DNA of 64,000 bases from Pelagibacteraceae bacterium (GTDB lineage: Bacteria > Pseudomonadota > Alphaproteobacteria > Pelagibacterales > Pelagibacteraceae). Location of the stretch: contig VTPP01000004.1 in the NCBI GenBank assembly GCA_008638225.1, positions 1-64,000 of the forward strand, in the 5' to 3' direction. The notes beneath the pieces were generated by a model, which was not told the DNA's origin, did not search any database, and was given only the letters and a program-made list of their open reading frames with translations. The position numbers were made by a program, and so were the translations under genes. This document shows, piece by piece, positions 1 through 8,664 of this stretch; the stretch's first letter is position 1, and every line of letters starts with the position of its first letter.

Positions 1-650
1 TACTTAATTCTATTTATTTTAGAACCTTGAGTATCAAACCTATTAAATATGTCGAAATTATTAAAATCATGTAAGTCAAAATCATATAAAATATTTTTAA
101 ATACTGAATTTTTTTCTTCTTCTGACATTTTAAGATTTATTTTAAAACACCTTGAAAGAATTGTGCTACTAATAATTTCATTTGAGTTTCTAGTTAAGAA
201 AAAATAAGTGTTAGCAGGAGGTTGTTCTAATATTTTCAATAAGGAATTTGAAGCATTAACATTCAAATCTTCCACATTAAAAATACATATAAACTTTGGT
301 CTTTCCTCAAGAGCGCTGTATGAGCAATAATTTATTATATCTCTTATCTGATCAATGCTGATATTTTGTGATTTATCTAATTTTTTAATAATTCTAATAT
401 TTGATAGCTCATTATTAGCTATTTTGTTAATTAGCTCTATGCTTTCAAGTGTGTAAGAATTTAAGTAATTTTTTTGTTGTTGTGAATTAAGTTGTATAAA
501 ATTTAGAAAATGTAACAAAAAAGTTTTTTTACCAATCCCCTTTTCACCTGAAAACAAAATTGAATTTGGTAAATTTTTTGAAAAAAAAAGATCTTTTATA
601 GAAACAAAATGTTTATTATGCGCATGTAAATTAAGGTTTATTTTATTCAT
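1..650 (-). CDS. holB: DNA polymerase III delta' subunit, partial (3' end beyond the left edge)
   Basis: This is the clamp-loader subunit that helps load the sliding clamp during replication. I translated it by hand because it has no stop inside the window; about 216 codons are visible. The N-terminal part carries a Walker A-like GEKGIGKKT near residue 36, followed by an IRDIINYCSY segment, NSLLKILEQPP and an SRC motif, all typical of the delta'/tau family. No cysteine cluster lies after Walker A, so the zinc module of the E. coli protein seems absent. The ATG at 650-648 overlaps the plsX stop by 8 bases, suggesting translational coupling. Assignment to delta' rather than tau rests on the weak P-loop and short spacing. 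Confidence 0.85.
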   Translation of the reverse strand, partial: MNKINLNLHAHNKHFVSIKDLFFSKNLPNSILFSGEKGIGKKTFLLHFLNFIQLNSQQQKNYLNSYTLESIELINKIANNELSNIRIIKKLDKSQNISIDQIRDIINYCSYSALEERPKFICIFNVEDLNVNASNSLLKILEQPPANTYFFLTRNSNEIISSTILSRCFKINLKMSEEEKNSVFKNILYDFDLHDFNNFDIFNRFDTQGSKINRIK

Positions 651-1659
651 TCTCAATATTTGACTTAATCCTTTTAATTAAATTTCCTCTTAAAATTTTT
701 GCTGAAAGTTTTATTGAGTAGTAAAAAGCTAATGCATCTGCACCGCCATGACTTTTAATTACTGGACTATTTAGACCTATAAAAATTCCGCCATTATATT
801 TTCTAGGATCTAAAGTTTTTTTAATTTTCTTAAATAAAAAATAACTAACTAGGTAGCAAAATCTTCCATATAAATTATTTGCAAAAATATTTTTTATTTC
901 ATTCGTAATATAATTTGCAGTCCCTTCAGCTGTTTTTAAAGCAATATTACCTGTAAAACCATCGGTTACTATAACATCCACATCGCCATTTTTAATTTCA
1001 TTTCCTTCAATATAACCATTAAATGAAAAATTATTTTTTTGATTTGAAAGTTTGTTAAATGAGGTTTTTAACTCCTCATGGCCTTTTACTTCTTCGGATC
1101 CAACATTTAGTAAAGCTACAGTGGGATTAGATTTGTCAAAAATGACCTTATAGAGTTCTGCGCCAATTTTTGAGAACTGTAAGTAATTTTTTTCATTAAA
1201 TTCTATATTTGCTCCTAAATCTAAAAAAATACTCGTACCCTTAAAATTTGGCCAAAGACCTGCTATAGCTGGTTTATCTACTCCATCTATCATTTTAATT
1301 AATAATTTTGATATAACCAATAGTGCCCCTGTGTTTCCTGAAGAAATTATAAGATCTGACTCATTGTTTTTTACACTTTCAATAGCTTTCCACATGCTAC
1401 TATCCTTGCCAACCTTAATGGCATCTCTTACGGAGTTTTCATTTTCAATTTTTGTTTCACAATTAATGATTTTGTAATTATTTTCTGAAGTTATTCCAAA
1501 TTTTGTTAAAGATTTGTTAACAGGATCAGCTTGTCCATAAATATTAAAAAAAATATTTTTATCTTCCTTTAGAAACAAAGATATTCCCTCAATTACTTTG
1601 TCTGGAGAATTGTCACCGCCCATTGCATCAATAGCAATGATGTGGTCAAAGCTGGACAT
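643..1659 (-). CDS. plsX: Phosphate acyltransferase PlsX
   Basis: PlsX makes acyl-phosphate from acyl-ACP, which PlsY (encoded here at 33206) uses to acylate glycerol-3-phosphate in phospholipid synthesis. The 338-residue protein has the family N-terminus AIDAMGGDNSP, the SGNTGALL segment and the VTDGFTGNIALKTAEG region, and its length is normal. It sits 11 bases downstream of rpmF, the usual bacterial pairing. The next gene is holB, whereas fabH commonly follows plsX in other bacteria. Confidence 0.96.
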   Translation of the reverse strand: MSSFDHIIAIDAMGGDNSPDKVIEGISLFLKEDKNIFFNIYGQADPVNKSLTKFGITSENNYKIINCETKIENENSVRDAIKVGKDSSMWKAIESVKNNESDLIISSGNTGALLVISKLLIKMIDGVDKPAIAGLWPNFKGTSIFLDLGANIEFNEKNYLQFSKIGAELYKVIFDKSNPTVALLNVGSEEVKGHEELKTSFNKLSNQKNNFSFNGYIEGNEIKNGDVDVIVTDGFTGNIALKTAEGTANYITNEIKNIFANNLYGRFCYLVSYFLFKKIKKTLDPRKYNGGIFIGLNSPVIKSHGGADALAFYYSIKLSAKILRGNLIKRIKSNIENE

Positions 1660-1670
1660 AATTAGATATA

Positions 1671-1850
1671 TTAAACTTTTGGCTTAAAGATTTGCTTTCC
1701 ATTATACATGCCAGTCTTTGCATCAACATGGTGTGGAAGCCTAAATTCGCCACTTTTTTTATCTTCAATGATATTCTTAAATACAGCAGATCTATGAGAT
1801 CTTCTCATTCCTTTTCTTGATTTTGATGTCTTACGCTTTGGAACGGCCAT
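1671..1850 (-). CDS. rpmF: 50S ribosomal protein L32
   Basis: This 59-residue protein was read by hand because it is short. It begins [19 protein letters not shown], the diagnostic N-terminus of L32, and continues with [17 protein letters not shown]. The alphaproteobacterial form without zinc cysteines fits: no Cys is present. Its ATG is at 1850-1848 and TAA at 1673-1671. It is the first gene of a leftward rpmF-plsX-holB unit. A DUF177/YceD gene often precedes rpmF, but here the next gene upstream is a divergent BamE-like gene. Confidence 0.96.
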   Translation of the reverse strand: MAVPKRKTSKSRKGMRRSHRSAVFKNIIEDKKSGEFRLPHHVDAKTGMYNGKQIFKPKV

Positions 1851-1876
1851 AATTAATTTTTATTAAATAATGATTT

Positions 1877-1904
1877 TAAATATCAATATCCCAGTTAAAA
1901 TCAA
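1877..1904 (-). promoter_or_regulatory. Possible promoter for rpmF-plsX-holB
   Basis: In the gap between rpmF and the divergent lipoprotein gene, the minus strand reads TTGATT (1904-1899), a 16-base spacer and TATTTA (1882-1877), 26 bases before the rpmF ATG. The match to sigma-70 boxes is modest and the region is very AT-rich, so chance is a serious alternative. The rest of 1851-1974 shows no other clear signal. Confidence 0.3.
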
Positions 1905-1974
1905 TATAATAGTTATATTTCTATCAATATCTAATAACATGAATATTAATTATAAATTTGCTATACAATTTTCA

Positions 1975-2433
1975 ATGAATATCAAAAATTATACTATCAT
2001 TATATTAGCCTCCTTTTTGTTATTCTCTTGTAGCTTGAAAGAAAATAGCAAAGTTCACGGGTTGCTTAACTTAGAAAAAAGACAGGAATTGTTAAAAATT
2101 GGATATACAAATCAAAACGACGTAATTGCTGAATTTGGAGAAACATTGATCAAAGAATACCCTAAAGAAAATTTATGGGCTTACATCGAGGTTGTTGAAA
2201 AAAGAAATATTTATGGAAAAAAAGAAATACTAAAAAATAACGTTCTAATTTTAGAGTTTAACTCTAAAGGTATTCTTGTAAATAAAGAATTTTTAGATAA
2301 TAAAAATTTTCAAAAAATTAAATTTGATAATAACCAAACTCAAGGTCTGGCTATTGACGAAAGATTTAGTAAAAAGTTTTTAGGAAGCATCCGAAAGAGA
2401 TTTGAAAATAAAGTCAAATCTCTTGAAGAATAA
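1975..2433 (+). CDS. bamE: BamE-like (SmpA/OmlA domain) outer-membrane lipoprotein
   Basis: BamE is a small lipoprotein of the BAM complex that inserts beta-barrel proteins into the outer membrane. I chose the ATG at 1975 rather than the upstream in-frame starts from 1870, because it gives a clean lipoprotein signal: MNIKNYTIIILASFLLFSC, with the lipidated Cys at residue 19. The mature part has the BamE-type start (LLNLEKRQELLKIGYTNQNDVIAEFGE), where a conserved turn precedes a 'G-x-T-x-x-x-V' helix, then WAYIEV and a VLILEFN strand. The length of 152 aa is typical for alphaproteobacterial members. It is divergent from rpmF and ends 19 bases from the end of hppA. Confidence 0.8.
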   Translation: MNIKNYTIIILASFLLFSCSLKENSKVHGLLNLEKRQELLKIGYTNQNDVIAEFGETLIKEYPKENLWAYIEVVEKRNIYGKKEILKNNVLILEFNSKGILVNKEFLDNKNFQKIKFDNNQTQGLAIDERFSKKFLGSIRKRFENKVKSLEE

Positions 2434-2452
2434 AAAAACTTTTATATACAAA

Positions 2453-4555
2453 TTATCCAGCAATAATTGCCAATAGCAATAATGCAACAATATTTGTAAT
2501 TTTAATCATTGGGTTTACAGCGGGACCTGCAGTATCTTTGTAAGGATCTCCTACAGTGTCGCCGGTAACAGCTGCTTTGTGAGCTTCTGAACCTTTTCCA
2601 CCAAAATGACCATCTTCAATATATTTCTTTGCGTTATCCCACGCTCCTCCACCTGCGGTCATTGAGATTGCCAAGAACAATCCTGTAACAATAACACCAA
2701 GTAACATCGCTCCTAGTGCTGAAAGTGCAGCAACTTGTCCTGCAAAAGATAAAATTACGTAATACAATACAATTGGTGATAAGACCGGTAGCATAGAAGG
2801 AATAATCATTTCCTTGATTGCAGCCTTTGTCAATATATCTACACATTGTCTATAATCAGGTTTTTGCGTACCTTTCATAATTCCAGGCATTTTTTTAAAT
2901 TGTCTTCTCACCTCATTCACAACTTCTCCGCCGGCTCTACCTACGGCCTGCATGCCCATTGAAGCAAATAGGTATGGCAACAATCCACCGATCAAAAGAC
3001 CAACAACAACATATGGATTTGAAAGATCAAAAGTAACAACAACACCTTTTAGTGAAGAACCAGCTTGAGCTGAGAAATGCTTAATATCTTCAGTATATGC
3101 TGCAAATAAAACTAAAGCTCCTAAACCCGCAGAACCGATTGCATAACCTTTTGTAACGGCTTTAGTAGTATTTCCTACAGCATCAAGCGCATCAGTAGTT
3201 TTTCTAACACTTTGAGGTAATTTTGACATTTCTGCAATACCACCGGCATTGTCAGTAACTGGACCATAAGCATCTAAAGCAACAACCATTCCTGTTAATG
3301 CCAACATGGTTGTTACAGCAATTGCAATGCCGTAAAGACCGGCAATTAAATTAGTAGAAACAATCCCAACAACAATAATAAGAGCTGGAATTGCTGTGGC
3401 TTCCATAGAAACCGCAAGACCTTGAATTACGTTTGTACCATGTCCAGTAGTTGAAGCTTTTGCAACTGATTGAACAGGTCTATAATTTGTTCCAGTATAA
3501 TATTCTGTTATCCAAATAAGTAGACCAGTAATAACTAATCCTATAACACCACAAATATACAAACTCATTCCTGTAAATTGCAATCCCTTTAATGAATAAA
3601 CTTTAGTCAAACCTATGACGTAATCAGTAACGGGATAAAGCGCTATTAAAGACAAAATTGCAGATACTAGAAAACCTTTATAAAGAGCTCCCATAATATT
3701 TTTGCTTTTTCCTAATTTTACAAAAAAAGTTCCAATGATTGATGTTAATAAACAAGCACCACCGATGCTTAATGGATAAATCATCATACCCATATCATTT
3801 TGAAAAAATATAGAAGATAAAACCATTGTAGCAACAATTGTCACTGCATAAGTTTCAAATAAGTCTGCTGCCATACCAGCACAGTCACCAACGTTATCAC
3901 CTACGTTATCTGCAATAACTGCAGGATTTCTAGGATCATCCTCAGGGATTCCTGCTTCAACTTTTCCAACAAGATCTGCTCCAACGTCAGCACCTTTTGT
4001 AAAAATTCCTCCACCCAATCTAGCAAAAATAGAAATTAAAGAAGCACCAAAACCTAAAGCAACGAGAGCATTTACAATTTCTCTCTCCTCAATTTTAAAC
4101 TTTAGTAGAAAAAAATAATAAACAGCAATAGCCAGAAGAGCCAAACCTGCAACTAACATTCCGGTAACTGCTCCCGATTTGAATGCAATATTAAGTCCTT
4201 GTGCCAGCCCTTTTCTAGAAGCTTCGGCAGTACGTACGTTTGCCTGAACCGAAATTAACATTCCAACATAACCAGCAATACCTGACAAAGTTGCACCAAT
4301 TAAATAACCAAGACTTACCCAGGTGCTAAATAAAAAATAAATTAAAATTAAAACAACAAAACCAACAATTGCTATAGTTTTATATTGTCTGTCCAAATAT
4401 GCTTTTGCACCAATTTGAATTGCAGCAGCAATTTCTTGCATTTTTGCATTTCCTGAGCTTGCGCTTAAAATTTGCTTACTAGCTATAAAACCGTAAAGAA
4501 CTGAAATGACACCGCAACCAATAACAAGATTTAGCACTAAACTTGGACTTAACAT
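2453..4555 (-). CDS. hppA: K+-independent H+-translocating membrane pyrophosphatase
   Basis: This inner-membrane enzyme hydrolyses pyrophosphate and pumps protons, recovering energy from biosynthetic PPi. The 700-residue sequence is almost wholly hydrophobic helices with the substrate motif [11 protein letters not shown] (190-200), the acidic run [12 protein letters not shown] (216-227) and a C-terminal [14 protein letters not shown] block. Lysine follows GNTT (GNTTK, 461-465), which in this family marks the K+-independent proton-pumping type; K+-dependent forms have Ala there. It lies downstream of nusB with a 121-base gap that contains a perfect inverted repeat, so it may be separately controlled. 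Confidence 0.97.
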   Translation of the reverse strand: MLSPSLVLNLVIGCGVISVLYGFIASKQILSASSGNAKMQEIAAAIQIGAKAYLDRQYKTIAIVGFVVLILIYFLFSTWVSLGYLIGATLSGIAGYVGMLISVQANVRTAEASRKGLAQGLNIAFKSGAVTGMLVAGLALLAIAVYYFFLLKFKIEEREIVNALVALGFGASLISIFARLGGGIFTKGADVGADLVGKVEAGIPEDDPRNPAVIADNVGDNVGDCAGMAADLFETYAVTIVATMVLSSIFFQNDMGMMIYPLSIGGACLLTSIIGTFFVKLGKSKNIMGALYKGFLVSAILSLIALYPVTDYVIGLTKVYSLKGLQFTGMSLYICGVIGLVITGLLIWITEYYTGTNYRPVQSVAKASTTGHGTNVIQGLAVSMEATAIPALIIVVGIVSTNLIAGLYGIAIAVTTMLALTGMVVALDAYGPVTDNAGGIAEMSKLPQSVRKTTDALDAVGNTTKAVTKGYAIGSAGLGALVLFAAYTEDIKHFSAQAGSSLKGVVVTFDLSNPYVVVGLLIGGLLPYLFASMGMQAVGRAGGEVVNEVRRQFKKMPGIMKGTQKPDYRQCVDILTKAAIKEMIIPSMLPVLSPIVLYYVILSFAGQVAALSALGAMLLGVIVTGLFLAISMTAGGGAWDNAKKYIEDGHFGGKGSEAHKAAVTGDTVGDPYKDTAGPAVNPMIKITNIVALLLLAIIAG

Positions 4556-4571
4556 AAATTGTTCCTTTATA

Positions 4572-4629
4572 TTTTGTTGATTTCAAAAAAAAGCATACAT
4601 GCCAAAGATGACAAGCTAAATCAACAAAA
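4572..4629 (-). promoter_or_regulatory. 12-bp perfect inverted repeat in the hppA leader
   Basis: Positions 4572-4583 (TTTTGTTGATTT) and 4618-4629 (AAATCAACAAAA) are exact reverse complements, separated by 34 bases that include an inner AGC/GCT pair. The downstream arm on the minus strand ends 16 bases before the hppA ATG, next to an AAAGGAAC Shine-Dalgarno-like stretch. It could be an mRNA hairpin that affects initiation or a DNA operator. No U-run follows, so it does not look like a terminator for nusB. Confidence 0.5.
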
Positions 4630-4676
4630 ATTTAACTATATAAAACTAGAATTAAAATAGATATTTTATCTAAAAA

Positions 4677-5051
4677 TTACACTTTACTTTTGTAAACAGA
4701 GTCTAATACCCCATTTACAAGGGCTTTTTGACCTGAATCGTAATACATTTCAGTAACAGCCAGATATTCATCAATAACAACTTTGAAGGGAACTTTGGGT
4801 AAGTATTTAATTTCAAAAATAGCAGATTTTAAAATTATTTTAAGAATCATATCCAAATTTTTAAAACTTATTTTTTCAGATAAATTTTTGGATAGAATTT
4901 CATCCAGTTCTTTTTCTTTATCAAAAAAACCATTAAAAACTTTTTTTATAATCCTTATATATGAACTCTTAGGAAAAGTTATTTGATGTTGTGAGTCGCT
5001 AATTCTTTCATAAATTTTTTGGACCACGACTAATCTGGAACTTCCTTTCAT
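4677..5051 (-). CDS. nusB: Transcription antitermination factor NusB
   Basis: NusB binds boxA RNA with S10 (NusE, encoded here at 58776) to promote rRNA antitermination. The 124-residue all-helical protein shows the family's N-terminal SSRLVVVQKIYE and the C-terminal VIDEYLAVTEMYYDSGQKALVNGVLDSV pattern (given here only as landmarks: VIDEYLAVTEMY and ALVNGVLDSV). It starts directly after the ribH stop, and the ribH-nusB order is conserved in alphaproteobacteria. Confidence 0.93.
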   Translation of the reverse strand: MKGSSRLVVVQKIYERISDSQHQITFPKSSYIRIIKKVFNGFFDKEKELDEILSKNLSEKISFKNLDMILKIILKSAIFEIKYLPKVPFKVVIDEYLAVTEMYYDSGQKALVNGVLDSVYKSKV

Positions 5052-5468
5052 TCAAATATATTTCAATAAGGAAATAATTGCTTCAGCAGCTTCAATACCT
5101 TTATTTTTATTTTTAAATTTTAAACTTCTTTCTACTGCCTGTTTATAATTTAATGAGTTAATTATTCCATTTGCAACTGGAATTTTGAAAGTTACAGAAA
5201 GATTTAGTAAAGAATTAACAATTGCAGAAGATATGAATTCAAAATGTGGTGTTTTACCTTTAATAATGCAACCTAAGGCAATAAAAAATTTATATTTTTT
5301 TTTATTAATTTGATGAGCAATTAAAGTTGGAATTTCCAAAGATCCTTTGACAGTTTTGATATCTGCTTCAAGGCCATTATTTTTTAAAGTCGCAATACAA
5401 TTTGTTAATAAATTTTCTGATATTTCTTTATAATAATCAGATACGACAATAAGACCAATTTTTTTCAT
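5052..5468 (-). CDS. ribH: 6,7-dimethyl-8-ribityllumazine synthase
   Basis: RibH condenses the ribitylamino-pyrimidinedione with dihydroxybutanone phosphate, the penultimate step of riboflavin synthesis. The 138 aa include GSLEIPTLIAHQI, the IALGCIIKGKTPHFEFIS segment with its substrate-binding GKTPHFE, and IPVANGIINSLNYKQAVERS. The last is the family's 'NGILTxxNxxQAxxR' element. It overlaps the ribBA stop by four bases (ATGA type) and abuts nusB, so it belongs to the riboflavin operon. Confidence 0.96.
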   Translation of the reverse strand: MKKIGLIVVSDYYKEISENLLTNCIATLKNNGLEADIKTVKGSLEIPTLIAHQINKKKYKFFIALGCIIKGKTPHFEFISSAIVNSLLNLSVTFKIPVANGIINSLNYKQAVERSLKFKNKNKGIEAAEAIISLLKYI

Positions 5469-6559
5469 TTAAGAATTTCTTGCTTGATAATTTTAATGCC
5501 AAATCCATCTAAAGCAACTAGACGCTTTTGTTCACTAGAAACTAAAATCATTTTTTTAACTTTAAGGTTAATCAAAATTTGAGCTCCAATTCCATAATAT
5601 CTTAAGGTAGCCCCTTTTATAGTATTTTTTTTTATATTTTTAGATGAGAAGAAATTGGGCATTTCTGAAAGGTTTCCTTCTCTAATTATTAACAGAACGC
5701 AATTTTTAGTTTTTTTGAAATAATTTAAAGTTTTTTTAACTTTAAAATTAATACTCTTGTTTAAAAATATATCTATTGAATTTGAAGATAAAACTCTAAC
5801 TTTAGGTATATTTTTTTCTGATATTGAACCCTTTATAATAGCCAGATGTTGAACGCCATCTAATTTGTTTATAAATGTTTTGAGAAGATATTGGGATTGA
5901 TCAAAATTAAAAATTCTTTTTTCTTTTAAGTAAATTTGAGTTTCTTTTCTTAATCTATAAGAAATAAGATCCTCAATTTTAGCTATTTTAAGATTATGCT
6001 TTTTTGCATATTTAATTAGTTGATCTCTTTTTGCCATGGAGCCGTCATCATTCATTATTTCACAAATAACCGCTGAACTACCCATGTTAGATAGTTTTGC
6101 AATATCAACTGATGCCTCTGTATGACCAGCTCTGACAAGACAACCACCCTCTCTGGCAACAAGTGGAAATATATGGCCAGGTGTAGCAATGTCTTTTTTT
6201 GAAGAATTTTTTTTAATCGCAGTTAAAATAGTTTTACATCTATCGTAAGCAGATATCCCGGTCGTAACGCCTTTTCTTGCTTCAATACTTATAGTAAATG
6301 CAGTCTTTAATCTTGATTGATTTGAGCTAGGCATTAATTGTAAGCCTAGTTGATCTGCTTTAAATTTGTCCAGAGCAAGACAAATTAGGCCCCTGCCGTT
6401 TCTTGCCATAAAATTTATTTTTTCTGGCGTTGTTTTATTTGCTAAAAAGACTAGATCTCCTTCATTCTCTCTATTCTCATCATCAACTAAAATAAAAATT
6501 TTACCTTTTCTAGCATCAGAAATAATAGTCTCGATTTTTGAAAATCTAAATTTTGTCAT
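5465..6559 (-). CDS. ribB: DHBP synthase (RibB) fused to a degenerate RibA-like domain
   Basis: Residues 1-205 are 3,4-dihydroxy-2-butanone-4-phosphate synthase, with DDENRENEGD (26-35), REGG (136-139) and GHTEASVD (145-152), so the activity that makes the four-carbon riboflavin precursor should be intact. Residues 206-364 align with GTP cyclohydrolase II only in outline. Where the zinc cysteines and RCDCG motif belong (after VRV, about 254-275) there is VRVLSSNSIDIF with no Cys, and the EGRGIGL motif is gone. This looks like a RibBX-type protein rather than a true bifunctional RibBA. A separate ribA would then be needed elsewhere. Confidence 0.9.
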   Translation of the reverse strand: MTKFRFSKIETIISDARKGKIFILVDDENRENEGDLVFLANKTTPEKINFMARNGRGLICLALDKFKADQLGLQLMPSSNQSRLKTAFTISIEARKGVTTGISAYDRCKTILTAIKKNSSKKDIATPGHIFPLVAREGGCLVRAGHTEASVDIAKLSNMGSSAVICEIMNDDGSMAKRDQLIKYAKKHNLKIAKIEDLISYRLRKETQIYLKEKRIFNFDQSQYLLKTFINKLDGVQHLAIIKGSISEKNIPKVRVLSSNSIDIFLNKSINFKVKKTLNYFKKTKNCVLLIIREGNLSEMPNFFSSKNIKKNTIKGATLRYYGIGAQILINLKVKKMILVSSEQKRLVALDGFGIKIIKQEILK

Positions 6560-7143
6560 TTATTACTTATTTTGCTTAAATACTTTATTACAATATCAAA
6601 TTCGATATTAACTATATCATTCTTGTTTAGATTAATAATATTCGTCATTTTTAAAGTGTGAGGAATAATTACTAATGTAAATTTATTTTTTACGGCTTTA
6701 ACAATTGTCAACGAAACTCCATTAATACAAATAGATCCTTTATCAATAAGTAGGTTTGAAAATTTACTATTTACTAGGATATTAATAGTCCATGTTTTAG
6801 ATAATTTAGAAACTGATAAAACTTTACCAAAACAATCAACGTGGCCTTGAACAAAATGACCGGCTATTTCATCTCCATATCTAAGAGATTTTTCAATATT
6901 AACTATTGAATTTTTTTTGATTATTTTAAAATTTGTAATTTCAAAGGTCTTGTACGAGATAAAAAAAAATAATTTTTTTTTTGAAAACTTTGTCAAGGTT
7001 AAACAAACACCGTTTACAGCTATTGAAGTTCCAATATCTTTTTTTGAATGAGGAAGATTAGAAAAAATTTCTAAAATAAATCCTTTATTTTGTTTTGATA
7101 TACTAACAACTTTTCCTGTATTTTTAATAATTCCTGTAAACAT
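6556..7143 (-). CDS. ribE: Riboflavin synthase, alpha subunit
   Basis: This enzyme dismutates two lumazine molecules into riboflavin. It shows the tandem lumazine-binding repeat: the first half starts MFTGIIKNTGKV and holds SIAVNGVCLTLT; the second holds GSICINGVSLTIV. The linker GHFVQGHVDC carries the repeat boundary. Its length, 195 aa, is typical. It overlaps the start of ribBA by four bases and lies three bases after ribD, so all rib genes here are tightly coupled. No FMN riboswitch-sized leader exists inside the cluster. Confidence 0.96.
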   Translation of the reverse strand: MFTGIIKNTGKVVSISKQNKGFILEIFSNLPHSKKDIGTSIAVNGVCLTLTKFSKKKLFFFISYKTFEITNFKIIKKNSIVNIEKSLRYGDEIAGHFVQGHVDCFGKVLSVSKLSKTWTINILVNSKFSNLLIDKGSICINGVSLTIVKAVKNKFTLVIIPHTLKMTNIINLNKNDIVNIEFDIVIKYLSKISNK

Positions 7144-7146
7144 TAT

Positions 7147-8217
7147 TTAAATAGAAAATAGCTTATCATTTAATAAATTTATACTTTGCTTGTATCCTGA
7201 TAACCGATTAACAGCCAAAGAAGAAATCAACTGTTTAGCTGATAATTTGGTGTTAATAGAGGTTAAATTTGAGAAAATAAAATGATATTTATTGATATAT
7301 TTTTTATTTTTAAAGCATTCCAAAGTTCTTAAACCTCCTTCAATTAAGAGCCTTCTACAACCATGTAAGTAAATTGTTTTTAAAATCGAAGACACATCAA
7401 TTAAATCTTCACTTTTTTTTAATTTAATTAAGTGAAAATAGTTTTTATATTTTTTTATTTTACTTAAATTATTACTAGCATGAAATATTGTAATTTTTTT
7501 TTTGTACAAATTGTAATGCTCTGCTCTTATTGAAAGATCGGGATTTATAACAAAGATTTTTGGTGAAAATTTACCTAGTCCTGACAATCTACAATCTAAT
7601 TTAGGAATATCTTTTAGAAATGTATTTTTTCCCACTAGAATAGAATCGTTTATATATCTCAATAAATGTGCAAATTTTAAAGACTGATTATTTGTAAAAT
7701 ACTTTTTTCCACTTAAAAGAGTAGAGAAGTTTTTAGTAAGAGCAAGTTTTGATGTTACGTATGGAACTTTGCTTTTAACGGAGTAATCATACTCTTTATA
7801 AAAATTTTTATCGCTCGAATTTATTTTTCTTACTAAAATTTTTTTTTCTTTTAATTGATTAACTCCATTACCATTGACTATAGGATTAGTATCAATGTAT
7901 GAATAATAAACTTCCTTAACGTTTTTTTTTTTAATTATTTGGGTGCATGGTGGTGTTTTTCCAAAATGCGAACATGGCTCCATTGTTACAAAGATTCTTT
8001 TTTTAGTATTGCTTGTTAATCTTGATAATGCGTTATGTTCAGCATGAGGTCTACCGTTTATAGACGTAGTGCCAACAGATAAAATATCATTAGTTAAATT
8101 CGTAACAACGCAGCCTACAGATGGATTTGGGCCTGTAGTAAATTTATTTAATTTTGCTAAGCTAAAAGCCAACTCGGAAAAATATTTTTTATAAAAATTA
8201 TTTAATTTTCGGGACAT
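7147..8217 (-). CDS. ribD: Bifunctional riboflavin deaminase/reductase RibD
   Basis: RibD deaminates the GTP-derived pyrimidine and then reduces its ribosyl group. The N-terminal deaminase domain has the zinc motifs HAEHNAL and [13 protein letters not shown]. The C-terminal reductase domain shows [17 protein letters not shown], a PKLDCRLSG strand and [11 protein letters not shown], and is somewhat shorter and more divergent than usual. The 356-aa ORF begins inside the 3' end of nrdR (20-base overlap), an arrangement kept in many alphaproteobacteria. Confidence 0.93.
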   Translation of the reverse strand: MSRKLNNFYKKYFSELAFSLAKLNKFTTGPNPSVGCVVTNLTNDILSVGTTSINGRPHAEHNALSRLTSNTKKRIFVTMEPCSHFGKTPPCTQIIKKKNVKEVYYSYIDTNPIVNGNGVNQLKEKKILVRKINSSDKNFYKEYDYSVKSKVPYVTSKLALTKNFSTLLSGKKYFTNNQSLKFAHLLRYINDSILVGKNTFLKDIPKLDCRLSGLGKFSPKIFVINPDLSIRAEHYNLYKKKITIFHASNNLSKIKKYKNYFHLIKLKKSEDLIDVSSILKTIYLHGCRRLLIEGGLRTLECFKNKKYINKYHFIFSNLTSINTKLSAKQLISSLAVNRLSGYKQSINLLNDKLFSI

Positions 8218-8659
8218 CTATTTTGTCCACAAATTCTTCGAAATCTTTAACTTCTTTAAAATTTGTATATACAGAGGCAAATCGTACATAAGCTACAGGA
8301 TCAATTTCTTTCAAACCGTCCATTACAAATTTTCCAATAGTTGTGGACATGACTTCGTTTTGACCAAGATCTTCAAGATTTCTATAAATTTTAGAAATGA
8401 ACTTTTCAATAGTATCCGCATCTACGGGTCTCTTTCTTAATGAGATCATCACAGATCTTGTTAATTTATCTCTGTCGAATGGTGATTTTCTTCCATTTTT
8501 TTTTACAACTGTAATTTCTCTAAACTGAACTCTTTCAAAAGTAGTAAATCTTTGATTACAACAACTACTTAGCCTCCGTCTTCTAATAGCAGTACCGTCT
8601 TCTGTAGCTCTAGAATCAATAACTGAAGTATCCTTTTCTTTACAAAATGGACAGATCAT
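8198..8659 (-). CDS. nrdR: Transcriptional repressor NrdR with an altered zinc knuckle
   Basis: NrdR is the ATP/dATP-sensing repressor of ribonucleotide reductase genes. The 153-aa protein has the zinc-ribbon start [26 protein letters not shown] and an ATP-cone domain ([14 protein letters not shown]). In the zinc ribbon the first pair is normal (C3, C6), but the expected second pair is S31 and C34 with an extra C33 (reading [13 protein letters not shown]). Zinc may be held by C33 instead, or weakly. It sits between glyA and ribD, its usual alphaproteobacterial position. Confidence 0.94.
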   Translation of the reverse strand: MICPFCKEKDTSVIDSRATEDGTAIRRRRLSSCCNQRFTTFERVQFREITVVKKNGRKSPFDRDKLTRSVMISLRKRPVDADTIEKFISKIYRNLEDLGQNEVMSTTIGKFVMDGLKEIDPVAYVRFASVYTNFKEVKDFEEFVDKIDVPKIK

Positions 8660-8664
8660 AAATC

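Noticed and set aside
1870-1974. N-terminal extension of the BamE-like lipoprotein
   Set aside because: The upstream codons push the lipobox 35 residues inward; the ATG at 1975 gives a normal signal peptide.
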